Assembly (NCBI GenBank): GCA_963762425.1 | Contig: CAVXKY010000004.1 | Coordinates: 248,001-312,000, forward strand | DNA length: 64,000 bases | DNA from: REEB95 sp963762425 | Lineage (GTDB): Bacteria > Pseudomonadota > Alphaproteobacteria > ATCC43930 > CGMCC-115725 | Direction of reading: 5' to 3' | Part shown: positions 20,716 through 30,116 of the stretch, piece after piece | Numbering within the stretch: position 1 is the first letter of the stretch | How the letters are laid out: each line of letters begins with the position of its first letter | Translations under genes and position numbers: made by a program | Notes under the pieces: model-generated | Told to the model about the DNA's origin: nothing | The model's input: the letters and a program-made list of their open reading frames with translations, nothing else | Database searches by the model: none

Positions 20716-20776
20716 TCCAGCCGCGCGCCGGATATATTAAAATTACGAAACGAAGCCAATTTGCCCGGAGACCGGC

Positions 20777-21331
20777 CTAGCGCTTGCCTTGGCCCGCCGG
20801 CGCCAAATGCTCCTTCAGCCGCGGCATCAGCTCGACCAGGTTGCAGGGCCGTTGGCGGTTGTCGAGCTGGGGCGCGATGATCTCCCAGCCGTCGCGGCAG
20901 GCGCCGGGCGAACCCGGCAGCGCGAAGAGATAGGTCCCCCCGGATACCCCGGCGCTGGCGCGGCTCTGGATGGTCGAGGTGCCGATCTTCTGGTAGCTCA
21001 ACATCCGGAACAGCTCGCCGAAACCGGCGATTTCCTTCTCATAGACCGCGTGGAAGGCCTCGGGCGTCACGTCGCGGCCGGTGACGCCGGTGCCGCCGGT
21101 CGAAATGACGACATCGATGGACGGGTCGGCGATCCAGGCCTTGAGCTGGGCGATGATCGCGCCTTGATCGTCCTTGACGATGCGCTTGGCGGCCAGCTTA
21201 TGGCCCGCCGCGGTCAGGAGTTCGGCCAGGGTCTTGCCGGATTTGTCGTCGCTCTCGGTCCGGCTGTCGGAAACCGTCAGAACCGCGATGTTGACCGGCA
21301 GAAAGGGGCGATCAGTTGTTTTCGGCGACAT
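20777..21331 (-). CDS. moaB: Molybdenum cofactor biosynthesis protein MoaB
   Basis: A 184-residue MoaB/MogA-type protein of molybdopterin synthesis (adenylylation of molybdopterin). It begins VNIAVLTVSDSRTESDDKSG after a short leader and has the MoCF signature STGGTGVTGRDVTPEA near residue 77, followed by SRASAGVSGGTYLFALPGSPGA. The ATG at 21331 lies inside the end of slt, giving a 20-base overlap. The upstream frame (NGRPIPLSTQPSRTVA) is not family-like. Confidence 0.88.
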   Translation of the reverse strand: MSPKTTDRPFLPVNIAVLTVSDSRTESDDKSGKTLAELLTAAGHKLAAKRIVKDDQGAIIAQLKAWIADPSIDVVISTGGTGVTGRDVTPEAFHAVYEKEIAGFGELFRMLSYQKIGTSTIQSRASAGVSGGTYLFALPGSPGACRDGWEIIAPQLDNRQRPCNLVELMPRLKEHLAPAGQGKR

Positions 21332-22940
21332 GGCGACCGTCCGGCTCGGTTGAGTCGAGAGCGGTATAGGTCGGCCATTGGCCCGCGGCAAGCGAGTCGA
21401 GATCGGGGGTCGGCTGGTTCAGCCGTTGGCGGTAGATCCAGTAATTGGTCAGCACCCGCTCGGTGAAAACGCGCGACTGGCCGGCGGGGATGCTTTCGAG
21501 GAACAGCAGCGGGTCGGCGTTGTATCCCACCTGCACCGATTTCCAATGCTCCAGCGCGCCCGGCCCGGCGTTGTAGGCCATGGCGAAAAGCATCAGGTTG
21601 TTGCGCTCGTCATGGAGCAGGCCCTGGATGTATTCCTGCGCCAGGGTCAGATTGATCTCGGGATCGGCCAATTCCTCGTGGCGCATGCGCCGGTCGATGG
21701 CGTTGAGCGTCTCGCCGGTCTGCGCCGCCATCAGCTTCGCCGTCGCCGGCATCAGCTGCATCAAGCCGCGGGCGCCGGCCGTGCTCACCACATGCGGCGC
21801 GAACAGCGATTCCTGGCGCATGACGCCGAACAGCAGCGCGCGGTCCACGGTGAAGCCGCCATGCGGCGTCCAGCGCGGCACCGGATAGAGCGCGTGGTCG
21901 TGGTTCTGGCCGTCGCGGCTGGTCAGGATGGATGCCAGCTGGAGACTCAAGCTGGGCAGATTGGCGCGGTCGGACAAGGCCGCCACCGCGCGCAGCAGAG
22001 TGGTCGAGCCGCCGGCCGCCAGCAGGCGCAACTCCTCGTCGGCGGCGGCATGGTCGCCGACCTCGAGCAACGCCAGCGCGCGCCGGCCGGCCGGCATGCC
22101 TTTGATCAGCTGGGCATCGAGATCGGTGAAGGGCTCGCTGTCGAAGTTGAAATAATTGTCCACGCCCAGCAGGCGCCGGGCGAGGAGACCGTAGAAGGTG
22201 TGCGGGCGTTGGGCGGCGATGCCGAGCCAGTAGGCGACATGATCCGGCCGTTTGCTCTTGAGCTCGGCGCGGGCCGCCCAGAACGCCGCCGCCGAGACGG
22301 TCCAGGCCGATTGGCCCTTGGCCTTGGTCAGGGCCTGGAACTGCTTGCCGGCTTCGTCGAACTTGCCGGCGCGCCAGGCGGCGAGTCCGGCCTGCCACTG
22401 GCCGGCTGGGGATTCGATGCCGCTCCCGGTGCCGCTGGGGGCGAAATCGCTGTCGCCGGCGGCCTGGGCGACCAGGGAGGGAGTTTCGGGTTTCTTGAGG
22501 GGGGCGGCTCCGGCAGGCTGACGCTGTATGGCCAGGCTGTAGATCATCTTGGCCGAGGGCTGGTCGCTATAGAGATTCAGCCAATTGGCCAGTTCCGCGT
22601 AGCTGGCCCGGTATTTGGGGTGCAGGTAGCGCTGGGCCAGGACATGCCCCATCAGCAGCGGATCCTTGAGGCCCTTGATCTCCCGGTCGGCCGCCGCCCA
22701 TTGGCTGCTTTCCTGCAGCAGCAGGATCAACCGGTAGCGTTCCGCATCGGCCGCGCTGAGCACGGTCGGCAGGTCCGCCTCGCGGCGGAGGTCCAGCCCT
22801 GGTATCAGCGCCGCCGTCACGGTCAGAAAATCCGCGGCGGTAGCCTTCAAGGTGCCGAACAAGGACATGGCGAGAAAGGCAATAACGAATACGCTCGCCC
22901 AAGTCTTGTTCGGCCGGACCCGGTATATCCAGCCATTCAT
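21312..22940 (-). CDS. slt: Soluble lytic murein transglycosylase
   Basis: A 542-residue enzyme that cleaves the glycan of murein with formation of 1,6-anhydromuramic acid. An N-terminal hydrophobic segment (ASVFVIAFLAMSLFGTL, residues 15-31) may be a signal anchor or cleavable signal. An all-helical superhelical region follows (residues 60-350). The SLT domain carries FGVMRQESLFAPHVVSTAGARG, with Glu as the catalytic acid near residue 380, then GLMQLMPATAKLMA and LMLFAMAYNAGPGALEHW. The moaB start overlaps its 3' end. Confidence 0.9.
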   Translation of the reverse strand: MNGWIYRVRPNKTWASVFVIAFLAMSLFGTLKATAADFLTVTAALIPGLDLRREADLPTVLSAADAERYRLILLLQESSQWAAADREIKGLKDPLLMGHVLAQRYLHPKYRASYAELANWLNLYSDQPSAKMIYSLAIQRQPAGAAPLKKPETPSLVAQAAGDSDFAPSGTGSGIESPAGQWQAGLAAWRAGKFDEAGKQFQALTKAKGQSAWTVSAAAFWAARAELKSKRPDHVAYWLGIAAQRPHTFYGLLARRLLGVDNYFNFDSEPFTDLDAQLIKGMPAGRRALALLEVGDHAAADEELRLLAAGGSTTLLRAVAALSDRANLPSLSLQLASILTSRDGQNHDHALYPVPRWTPHGGFTVDRALLFGVMRQESLFAPHVVSTAGARGLMQLMPATAKLMAAQTGETLNAIDRRMRHEELADPEINLTLAQEYIQGLLHDERNNLMLFAMAYNAGPGALEHWKSVQVGYNADPLLFLESIPAGQSRVFTERVLTNYWIYRQRLNQPTPDLDSLAAGQWPTYTALDSTEPDGRHVAENN

Positions 22941-23013
22941 GGGGGACGCCTTAAACTATCTGTGAGTCGACTTGGCAAGATAAAAGTCTATGCCGCGTCG
23001 TAGTCATTTATAC

Positions 23014-23036
23014 CCCCTTTATACGCATTCAAGGGG
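23014..23036 (-). terminator. Possible hairpin downstream of the uracil-DNA glycosylase gene
   Basis: CCCCTT (23014-23019) pairs perfectly with AAGGGG (23031-23036) across an 11-base loop, 22 bases past the glycosylase stop. No T tract follows, so termination is uncertain. It sits in the AT-richer spacer upstream of slt. Confidence 0.3.
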
Positions 23037-23057
23037 ATGCTGTGGATAGTCACAATG

Positions 23058-23883
23058 TTACTGCAATTCCGCCATTTTCGACTGAATCGATTGCAGGTCC
23101 CGCCACGATTCGACTTTATTGGCTGGGGCGCGCAAAAGGAAAGACGGGTGATAAATGGCTATAGCCGGCACGGCTTTATCCAGGCCGCTAACCGCCAGTT
23201 CGAACCAGCGGCCCCGGAGCCGGGTTATGCCCTCGCTCCTTCCCAGCAGGGTGGATGTGGCCGTTCCCCCGCATAAAACCACGAGTTTTGGCCGCGCCAG
23301 GGCGATATGCCGCCACACGAAGGGCAGGCAAAGGGCGGTTTCCTCGGCGGTTGGCTTGCGGTTCCCCGGCGGGCGCCAGAACAGGATGTTGCTGATATAG
23401 GCGTTCTTGCCGCGCTCGACGCCGATTGCCGCCAACATGCGGTCCAAGAGTTGGCCGCTTCTCCCGACAAAGGGCTTGCCGATTCGGTCCTCATCCGCCC
23501 CCGGCGCCTCGCCGATCAGCATCAGCGGCGCGTCCGGATTGCCGTCGGCGAAGACGGTGTGGGTGGCGGTCCGGCGGAGAGAACATCCATCGAACGTTTC
23601 CACAATGGCACGAAGTTCGGCCAAATTCCCCGCCGAGTCGGCAAGCTGCCTGGCCAAGGCCAGAATCGCGCTTTGCGGGGGTGGGGGCGTGGCCGGCGCC
23701 GCCTTCGCCGCGCGCGCGCCCATTGGTTGCCGGGCCGGAAGCGGGGGAGGGACGCGGCGGCGGATTCGCTTTTGCCGCCGGTGCGGGCAGGAACCGGTCG
23801 CGCGGGCTTTCGCCGATCGCCTCATCGGCGCCCATCGCCATTTGCCACTCAAGCAGCAACGCGGCTGGGGAACGAGTCTGCAT
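23058..23883 (-). CDS. Uracil-DNA glycosylase, family 4 type, one frame break
   Basis: Base-excision repair enzyme for uracil in DNA. Motif 1 is GEAPGADEDRIGKPFVGRSG and motif 2 is YHPSFLLRAP near the C-terminus, as in family 4 (Fe-S) enzymes. FDGCSLRRTATHTVFADGNP matches the alphaproteobacterial branch. The probable N-terminus (MQTRSPAALLLEWQMAMGADEAI, start 23883) is in a different frame. One shift between about 23715 and 23750, in the Pro/Ala-rich linker, joins it to the catalytic part. A start at 23903 in the catalytic frame gives an implausible Arg/Pro-rich leader. Confidence 0.82.
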
Positions 23884-23917
23884 CGCGCCAGCCTATCATC
23901 CACTATAGTGCCGCGCC

Positions 23918-25537
23918 ATGCAGCGCGAGCGCATGGACTACGATGTCGTCATCGTCGGCGCGGGCCCGTCGGGACTCGCGGCGGCGATCCGCCTGAAGCA
24001 ACTCGCGGCGCAGGCGTCCAGGGAAGTCTCCGTATGCGTCGTCGAAAAAGGCGCGGAGGTGGGCGCGCATATCCTGTCGGGCGCGGTGTTCGAGCCGCGC
24101 GCGCTCGGCGAATTGTTTCCCGATTGGCGCAAGATGGATGCGCCGCTGAATACCCCGTCGACCGCGGACCGGCTTCTCCTGCTCACCGCGCGCTTTGCCT
24201 TGCGCCTGCCGTTGCCGCCGCAAATGAGGAATCACGGCAATTACATCATCAGCCTCGGCAATCTCTGCCGCTGGCTCGGTCGCCAGGCCGAGGCGCTCGG
24301 CGTCGAGATCTATCCCGGCTTTGCGGCCTCCGAAATTCTTTATGACGAAAGCGGCAAGGTTGCGGGCGTCGCCACCGGCGCCATGGGCCTAGGCAAGGAC
24401 GGCAAGGAGACGGCGAATTTCCAACCCGGCACCGAGCTGCGCGCGAAGGAGACGCTGTTCGCCGAGGGCTGCCGCGGCTCGCTGACCAAGCTGCTCGAGG
24501 CGCGTTTCAACCTGCGCCGGGACTGCGACCCGCAAAGCTACGGCCTCGGCATCAAGGAGCTGTGGGAGATCGATCCCGCCAAGCACCGCGCCGGGCTCGC
24601 CATCCACACCATCGGCTGGCCGCTCGACCGGCGCACCTATGGCGGCTCCTTCCTTTATCACTTCGATAAGAATTTGCTCGCCGCCGGTTTCGTGGTCGGG
24701 CTCGATTACGCCAATCCTTATCTCTCGCCCTTCGAGGAGTTCCAGCGCTTCAAGACGCACCCGTCCATTCGCGGCGTGTTCGAGGGGGCCAAGCGCATCG
24801 CCTACGGCGCGCGCGCCTTGAACGAAGGCGGGTTTCAATCGGTTCCGGGCTTAAGTTTTCCCGGCGGGCTGGTCATCGGCGACGCCGCGGGATTCCTCAA
24901 CGTGCCCAAGATCAAGGGCAGTCACACGGCGATGAAATCGGGCATGGTCGCGGCCGAAACCGTGTTCAAACGGCTCGCCGGCGACGTCGATGCCGATTAC
25001 CGCCGCGCGCTCGCGGCCTCCTGGGTCTGGCCCGAGCTTTACGCCGTGCGCAACATCCGCCCCGCCTTCCGGTGGGGCTTGTGGGCGGGCCTGGCTTATG
25101 CCGGCGTCGACACTTATCTCTTGCGCGGCCGCGCGCCCTGGACTTTTCGCCAGAGCGCCGATTTCGAGCATCTCGACCGCGCCATCGGCAGCCGGCCGAT
25201 CGTCTATCCCAAGCCCGACGGCAAGATCTCCTTCGACCGGCTGTCTTCGGTGTTTCTCTCCGGTGTCGGCCATGAAGAGAACCAGCCGGCGCATCTCCGG
25301 CTCAAAAACCCGGCTGCCGCGATCGCGGTCAATTACGCGCTTTATGCCTCGCCCGAGACGCGCTATTGCCCGGCCGGGGTGTATGAAATTTTAACCGATC
25401 AAGCCGGCCAGCCGCGCCTCCAGATCAACGCCGCCAACTGCATCCACTGCAAAAGCTGTGACATCAAGGATCCGACCCAGAACATCGACTGGACGGTGCC
25501 GGAGGGCGGCGGCGGCCCCAATTATCCGAACATGTGA
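23918..25537 (+). CDS. Electron transfer flavoprotein-ubiquinone oxidoreductase
   Basis: A 539-residue inner-membrane enzyme that passes electrons from ETF (fatty acid and amino acid dehydrogenation) to ubiquinone. FAD binding: YDVVIVGAGPSGLAAAIRLK near residue 8. The quinone-site region includes FPGGLVIGDAAGFLNVPKIKGSHTAMKSG near residues 310-340. The C-terminal ferredoxin-like 4Fe-4S domain has RYCPAGVYE and then NCIHCKSCDIKDPTQNIDW, giving the four cysteine ligands. The first ATG (23918, MQRERMDYDVV) matches the usual N-terminus better than the inner ATG at 23933. Confidence 0.94.
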   Translation: MQRERMDYDVVIVGAGPSGLAAAIRLKQLAAQASREVSVCVVEKGAEVGAHILSGAVFEPRALGELFPDWRKMDAPLNTPSTADRLLLLTARFALRLPLPPQMRNHGNYIISLGNLCRWLGRQAEALGVEIYPGFAASEILYDESGKVAGVATGAMGLGKDGKETANFQPGTELRAKETLFAEGCRGSLTKLLEARFNLRRDCDPQSYGLGIKELWEIDPAKHRAGLAIHTIGWPLDRRTYGGSFLYHFDKNLLAAGFVVGLDYANPYLSPFEEFQRFKTHPSIRGVFEGAKRIAYGARALNEGGFQSVPGLSFPGGLVIGDAAGFLNVPKIKGSHTAMKSGMVAAETVFKRLAGDVDADYRRALAASWVWPELYAVRNIRPAFRWGLWAGLAYAGVDTYLLRGRAPWTFRQSADFEHLDRAIGSRPIVYPKPDGKISFDRLSSVFLSGVGHEENQPAHLRLKNPAAAIAVNYALYASPETRYCPAGVYEILTDQAGQPRLQINAANCIHCKSCDIKDPTQNIDWTVPEGGGGPNYPNM

Positions 25538-25567
25538 GCGCCGGGCCGGTGTATGTTTCGGCGTAAC

Positions 25568-27301
25568 ATGGCGAAGGCGAAACCAATCAAGACATGGGTT
25601 ATCGCGGGCTGCGGCGTGGCATTGATCGGCGTCGGGCTGTTTGCGCTGGTGTCGTACAAGACCGAGGCGCCGCAATCCTCGTCGGCCGAACCGGCGCCGG
25701 TCAGTCCCGACAGCGCGCTCGGCGGCTATCTCGCCGCCCGCCACGCGCAGCAGGAACACGACTACGCCGAAGCCGCATCCTTCATCGAACGCTCGCTCGC
25801 CGACGATCCCGACAATTACGACCTGATGCGCCGTGCCTTCGTCCTGCGCCTGTCCGAAGGCCGGGTCGGGGACGCGGTCGATCTCGCCCACCGCATCGTC
25901 GCGCATGACGGCGATGGCGGCCTCGCCGGGCTGACGCTGCTGGAACAGGCGATCAAGACCGGCGATTTCGACGGGGCCGCGAAAATCGCGGCGGCGATCC
26001 CGCGCGAAGGCGCGCAACGTTATTCCGTGCCGCTGTTGCTCGCCTGGATCGACGAGGCGCGCGGCCAGGGCGGCAAAGTGGCGCAGGACATCGCCGGCGC
26101 CGGCGATACGCGCGGCCTGGGACCGCTGAAGGAAATTCACGGCGCGCTGATCGCCGACCTCGCCGACCAGACCGACAAGGCGAACGCCGGCTACAAGAAG
26201 ATCATCGCCGCGGAAAATCCGCCCAGCCTGCGCGTGGCGCAACTCGCCGGGAATTTCTACGAGCGCCACAACCAGCCGGCGGATGCGCGCGCGCTTTATC
26301 AAAGCGTGGCGGCGAGCGACGATTCCGACATCGCTTCGTCCGGCCTCGACCGTGTCCGCAAATCGGTCATTCCGCCGCGCGTGGTGGCAAATCCGGCCGA
26401 CGGCGCCGCCGAGGTGCTGTTCGATCTCGCCAGCTTGCTCAATCAGCGTGAAACCATGGATGCGGCGCTGATCTATGCGCGCCTCGCGCTCGATCTCAAA
26501 CCCGATTTCGCGCTCGCCGAGCTGTTGGTCGGCGAGGTCCGCGAACAGCAGGACCGCAATGCCGACGCGTTGGCGATCTACCGCGGCATCGCAAAGGATT
26601 CGCCCTTCTACTGGACGGCGCAATTGCGCATGGCGCTGGTGCTCGACGCGCTCGACCGCGACCCCGAGGCCCGGTCGCAACTCGAGACCATGGCGGCGGA
26701 CCATCCCGACCGCGCCGAGCCGCTGATCGAGCTGGGCGACATCGAGCGCAGCCACAGCAATTTTGACGCCGCGGCGATTGCCTATGACCGCGGCCTGGCG
26801 CGCATTCCCGATCCGTCGCCGCAGCAATGGCGCATCTTTTACAGCCGCGGCGTCGCCTATGAACGCTCCAACCAGTGGCCGAAGGCCGAGGCCGATTTCA
26901 AGCACGCGCTCGAATTGCAGCCCGATCAGCCGTTGGTGCTCAACTATTTGGGCTATACCTGGATCGACAAGGGCGAGAATCTCGACCAAGGCGTGCGCAT
27001 GATCCAGCGCGCGGTCGAACTCCGGCCCAGTGACGGCTACATCGTCGACAGCCTGGGCTGGGCCTATTACAAGCTCGGCGATTTTCCGCGCGCGACCCAG
27101 ATGCTGGAAAAGGCGATCGAACTCCTGCCCGAGGATCCGACCATCAACGACCATCTCGGCGACGCCTATTGGCGGGGCGGGCGGCACACCGAGGCGCGCT
27201 ATCAGTGGCGCCGCGCGCTGCAATTCAAGCCGGAGGCGGATGAAGTGAAAAAGATCGAGAGCAAGCTCGACCGCGGCCTGAGCAACACCGGCGGCGGTTG
27301 A
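25568..27301 (+). CDS. Tetratricopeptide repeat protein with N-terminal membrane anchor
   Basis: A 577-residue protein. Residues 8-28 are a hydrophobic anchor (WVIAGCGVALIGVGLFALV), so the repeats face the periplasm. TPR-like helices run through the rest; the clearest are near the C-terminus (YSRGVAYERSNQWPKAEADF, LNYLGYTWIDKGENLDQG, SLGWAYYKLGDFPRATQML, HLGDAYWRGGRHTEARYQW). The last C-terminal repeats resemble a family often found between ETF-QO and ispE in alphaproteobacteria. The molecular role is unknown. It overlaps ispE by four bases. Confidence 0.8.
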   Translation: MAKAKPIKTWVIAGCGVALIGVGLFALVSYKTEAPQSSSAEPAPVSPDSALGGYLAARHAQQEHDYAEAASFIERSLADDPDNYDLMRRAFVLRLSEGRVGDAVDLAHRIVAHDGDGGLAGLTLLEQAIKTGDFDGAAKIAAAIPREGAQRYSVPLLLAWIDEARGQGGKVAQDIAGAGDTRGLGPLKEIHGALIADLADQTDKANAGYKKIIAAENPPSLRVAQLAGNFYERHNQPADARALYQSVAASDDSDIASSGLDRVRKSVIPPRVVANPADGAAEVLFDLASLLNQRETMDAALIYARLALDLKPDFALAELLVGEVREQQDRNADALAIYRGIAKDSPFYWTAQLRMALVLDALDRDPEARSQLETMAADHPDRAEPLIELGDIERSHSNFDAAAIAYDRGLARIPDPSPQQWRIFYSRGVAYERSNQWPKAEADFKHALELQPDQPLVLNYLGYTWIDKGENLDQGVRMIQRAVELRPSDGYIVDSLGWAYYKLGDFPRATQMLEKAIELLPEDPTINDHLGDAYWRGGRHTEARYQWRRALQFKPEADEVKKIESKLDRGLSNTGGG

Positions 27302-28158
27302 CGCGTCCCTTGCTCGCGCCGGCCAAACTCAACCTCTATCTCCATGTCGTCGGGCGCCGGTCCGATGGCTATCATTTGCTCGACAGCCTGGTCGCCTTCG
27401 CCGATATCGGCGACCGGCTCGAAGTCAGCGCCGCCGCGACCCTCAACCTCGCGATCACCGGGCCGTTCGCCAAGGACCTTGCGGCGCTCGACCCGGCGCA
27501 GAATCTCGTCTGGCGCGCGGCGACATTGCTGGCGCGCGCGCTCGGCCGCGAGCCGGGTGCTCTTATCATGCTCGAGAAAAATCTTCCGGTCGCCTCGGGC
27601 ATCGGCGGCGGCTCGAGCGATGCGGCGGCGGCGCTCAAGGCGCTGGCGAAGCTGTGGGGGGCGTCGTTTGACGCCCCGGCGCTGGCGCGGTTCGGCGCGC
27701 GGCTCGGCGCCGACGTGCCGGTCTGCCTCGCGGGCAAGACCTCCTGGATGGGCGGCATCGGCGAAGAAATCGCGCCGGCGCCCAAACTGCCGCGGGCCTG
27801 GCTGGTGCTGGTCAATCCCGGCAAGGCGCTGCCCACGGCCGCTGTCTTCAAGGCGCGGCGCGGGCCTTATGCGGCTCCGGCGCGCTTCGTCCGCGCGCCG
27901 GCGAGCGCGGCCGCCTTGGCCGCGCTTCTCAAATCGCGCGGCAACGGCCTGACCGATGCGGCGCAAGAATTGGTGCCGGAGATCGGCGCGGCGTTGGCTC
28001 TGCTCGAAGCCTGCCCGGGCACGCTGATCGCGCGCATGAGCGGCAGCGGCGCCACCTGCTTCGCGCTGTTCGCCGCGCGCGCCGATGCCGCTGCGGCGGC
28101 GCGGCGGCTCAAATCCCAAAAACCCGGCTGGTGGGTGGCAAGCGGACGGCTGCTGTAG
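27298..28158 (+). CDS. ispE: 4-diphosphocytidyl-2-C-methyl-D-erythritol kinase
   Basis: A 286-residue GHMP kinase of the MEP isoprenoid pathway, phosphorylating the 2-hydroxyl of CDP-methylerythritol. APAKLNLYLHVVGRRSDGYH (residues 7-26) carries the catalytic Lys10 and substrate loop. The ATP loop is PVASGIGGGSSDAAA (residues 97-111). RLGADVPVCLAGK carries the catalytic Asp, and the C-terminal RMSGSGATCFALF is conserved. The start is TTG at 27298, overlapping the upstream stop (TTGA), so coupling is likely. Confidence 0.93.
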   Translation: MTRPLLAPAKLNLYLHVVGRRSDGYHLLDSLVAFADIGDRLEVSAAATLNLAITGPFAKDLAALDPAQNLVWRAATLLARALGREPGALIMLEKNLPVASGIGGGSSDAAAALKALAKLWGASFDAPALARFGARLGADVPVCLAGKTSWMGGIGEEIAPAPKLPRAWLVLVNPGKALPTAAVFKARRGPYAAPARFVRAPASAAALAALLKSRGNGLTDAAQELVPEIGAALALLEACPGTLIARMSGSGATCFALFAARADAAAAARRLKSQKPGWWVASGRLL

Positions 28159-28170
28159 ACCCTCGATTGG

Positions 28171-28216
28171 GGCGCATTTTCAACGGCGGCGAGCCCACTT
28201 CGCCGGAAAATGCTCC
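28171..28216. terminator. Bidirectional terminator hairpin between ispE and the PodJ-like gene
   Basis: GCATTTTC (28174-28181) pairs perfectly with GAAAATGC (28206-28213). Inside, CGGCGA pairs with TCGCCG. The A/T-rich outer stem gives a T run on either strand, suiting the convergent genes on both sides. Confidence 0.6.
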
Positions 28217-28228
28217 GGCTGCCTTCGC

Positions 28229-30116
28229 TCACGGCTTGGCGGCGTTGGCCTTCTGGTCGACCGTGGCCGGGGCGGCGCCGGTCTGGATGGTCTTCTGCAA
28301 TTCCGCGGCGCGGTCCTGGGCCTTCTGCAAATCGGCGGGCGCCAGGCTGCTCGCCAGATGGTCGCGGCGCTGGGCCGCGCCCTGGTCGCCATGCGCCGCC
28401 GCGGCGGCGTACCAGGCATAGGCTTCGGTTGAGGATTGCGGCACGCCTTCGCCGCGCTCATAGAGCAATCCCAGATTGAATTGGGCGTTGACCACGCCGG
28501 CCGAAGCGGCGCGGCGGAACCAGCGCGCCGCCTCCTGGATGTCCTGCTGCACGCCGGTGCCGTTGGAATAGGCCACGCCGAGATTGAAGGCGGCGTTGGC
28601 GTTACCCTGCGCCGCGGCCTTCTGATACCACTTCAACGACTGCGCGGGATCTTTCGGCACGCCCATGCCTTCGCTGTACATCACGGCAACGTTGTATTGC
28701 GCCTCGGCGACGCCGCCATTGGCCGCCGCCTGGAACAGTTGCGCGGCGTGGGCGTAATCCTGCTTCACGCCCTGGCCCAGCGCATAAAGCACGCCGAGCC
28801 GGTATGAGGCGACCGGGTCGTTGTTGGTCTTGACGCGTTCCTGGAGCCAGATGGCGAGTTGGGCCGGATCCTGCGGCGCTTCGGCGGGGTTGGGCTTGGC
28901 GGCGGTAACCGCTGTCGGCGCGGCGGGCGGCTTGGCCGCGACCACCTTGCGCTGCGGCAGCGGTTCGGTGACCGCAGGGGGTACCGGTTTCTGCTGGCTT
29001 GCCGTGGCGGGGGCGGATGGCGCCTGCGGCGGCAAAGTCGCGGGCTGATTATAGGCGACCGGCGGCGGCATCGGCGGCGCAACGCTGGCGGAAGGCGGCG
29101 TCATCACGGGCTTCGCGGCGGGGGCGGTATAGGCCGTCGGCGGTGGCGTGTAAGTATAAGGAGCCGGTGGTGGTGCTGACCGGCGGCATGGTCTGGGCGG
29201 CGCTTTGGTCCGGCGGCGGCGTCATCTGCACAGCCGGCGGCTGCACCGGGGATTGATCCGATGGCGGCGATGCGGGCTGCGGCGCCAGCATCGGCGCGGG
29301 CGGCGGCATTACCGTACCGGAATTGCCGTTCAAGGCGGTCTGGTTCTGCGGTTCGGACGGGCCCGCGATCATCGATATGAAGCGCTGCGCGCCGAGCGCG
29401 CCGAGCGACACGGCCATCGCAACGGCAACGGCGATCATCAGCGGCTTGCGCGAACGCTTGGCGCGCAACGGCTGGGTGAGTTCGAGCGGCTCGTCGAAAT
29501 CCGATTCATCTTCCTCTTCGGGCACGGCGCCATTCTTGAAGGACGGCCAAGGCGCCTTGGCTTCCCTTCTCGGCGCGCGGGAGAATTCGGGCTCGCCGTC
29601 ATCCTCGTATGCCGGATGCGGTTCCGGGGCGGGGCGGCGTTGCTTGCGGCGCGGCGTCTCGCCGAGTTCGTCGCCATAAAGCTCCGGGGCCGGCTCTTCG
29701 GGCCAGTCCTGCTTCGGCAATTCTGCGCCCGCGGCCCGGCGGCGGCGCTGCGACATATGATCGAGAATGGTGCCGTGCGACTCCGCCGATCCGGCTTCGG
29801 GCGGCGCGGCGATCGGATGCCGCTCCGCTTCCGGCCGCGGCGCGGCCGGCTGGCGCGGCGCGCGGGCCACGGCGATCAGCTCGGCGAGCGATTGGTCGAT
29901 GCCGTTGCCGTTATGTTGCGGCGCCGGATTGAAGCTGGCGCGCGGCGGCGTCATGGGCGGCGCCGGCGCGGGTTGCGGCGCCTGGAAGGCGGCGGGATAG
30001 GCCCGGCGGATGGCGCGTTCGATCCATTGCTCGACCGGTACGCCGGCCCGGTTTGCCGCGCGCTCGGCGAGCTGGCGCGGCCCGGCGTCGATCTCGATGC
30101 CTTGCCAGGAGCTCAT
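28229..30116 (-). CDS. PodJ-like single-pass membrane protein with Sel1 repeats, one frame break
   Basis: About 628 residues after joining one frame break near 29158. Residues 1-42 (SWQGIEIDAGPRQLAERAANR...VPVEQWIERAIRRAY) resemble the N-terminal motif of alphaproteobacterial polarity proteins. Residues 45-220 are Pro-rich and charged, and residues 225-243 form one membrane helix (KPLMIAVAVAMAVSLGALG). A Pro/Gln-rich periplasmic linker follows, then four Sel1 repeats (for example YRLGVLYALGQGVKQDYAHA and FNLGLLYERGEGVPQSSTEA). Order and topology match Caulobacter PodJ in miniature: cytoplasmic N-part, one helix, periplasmic Sel1 repeats. No long coiled coil and no peptidoglycan-binding domain are seen. 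The start overlaps the ParB-like stop by 4 bases, so the two form an operon. Confidence 0.7.

Noticed and set aside
25391..27223. Long minus-strand frame over the TPR gene and ETF-QO end
   Set aside because: Shadow of conserved plus-strand genes, with no recognisable domain.
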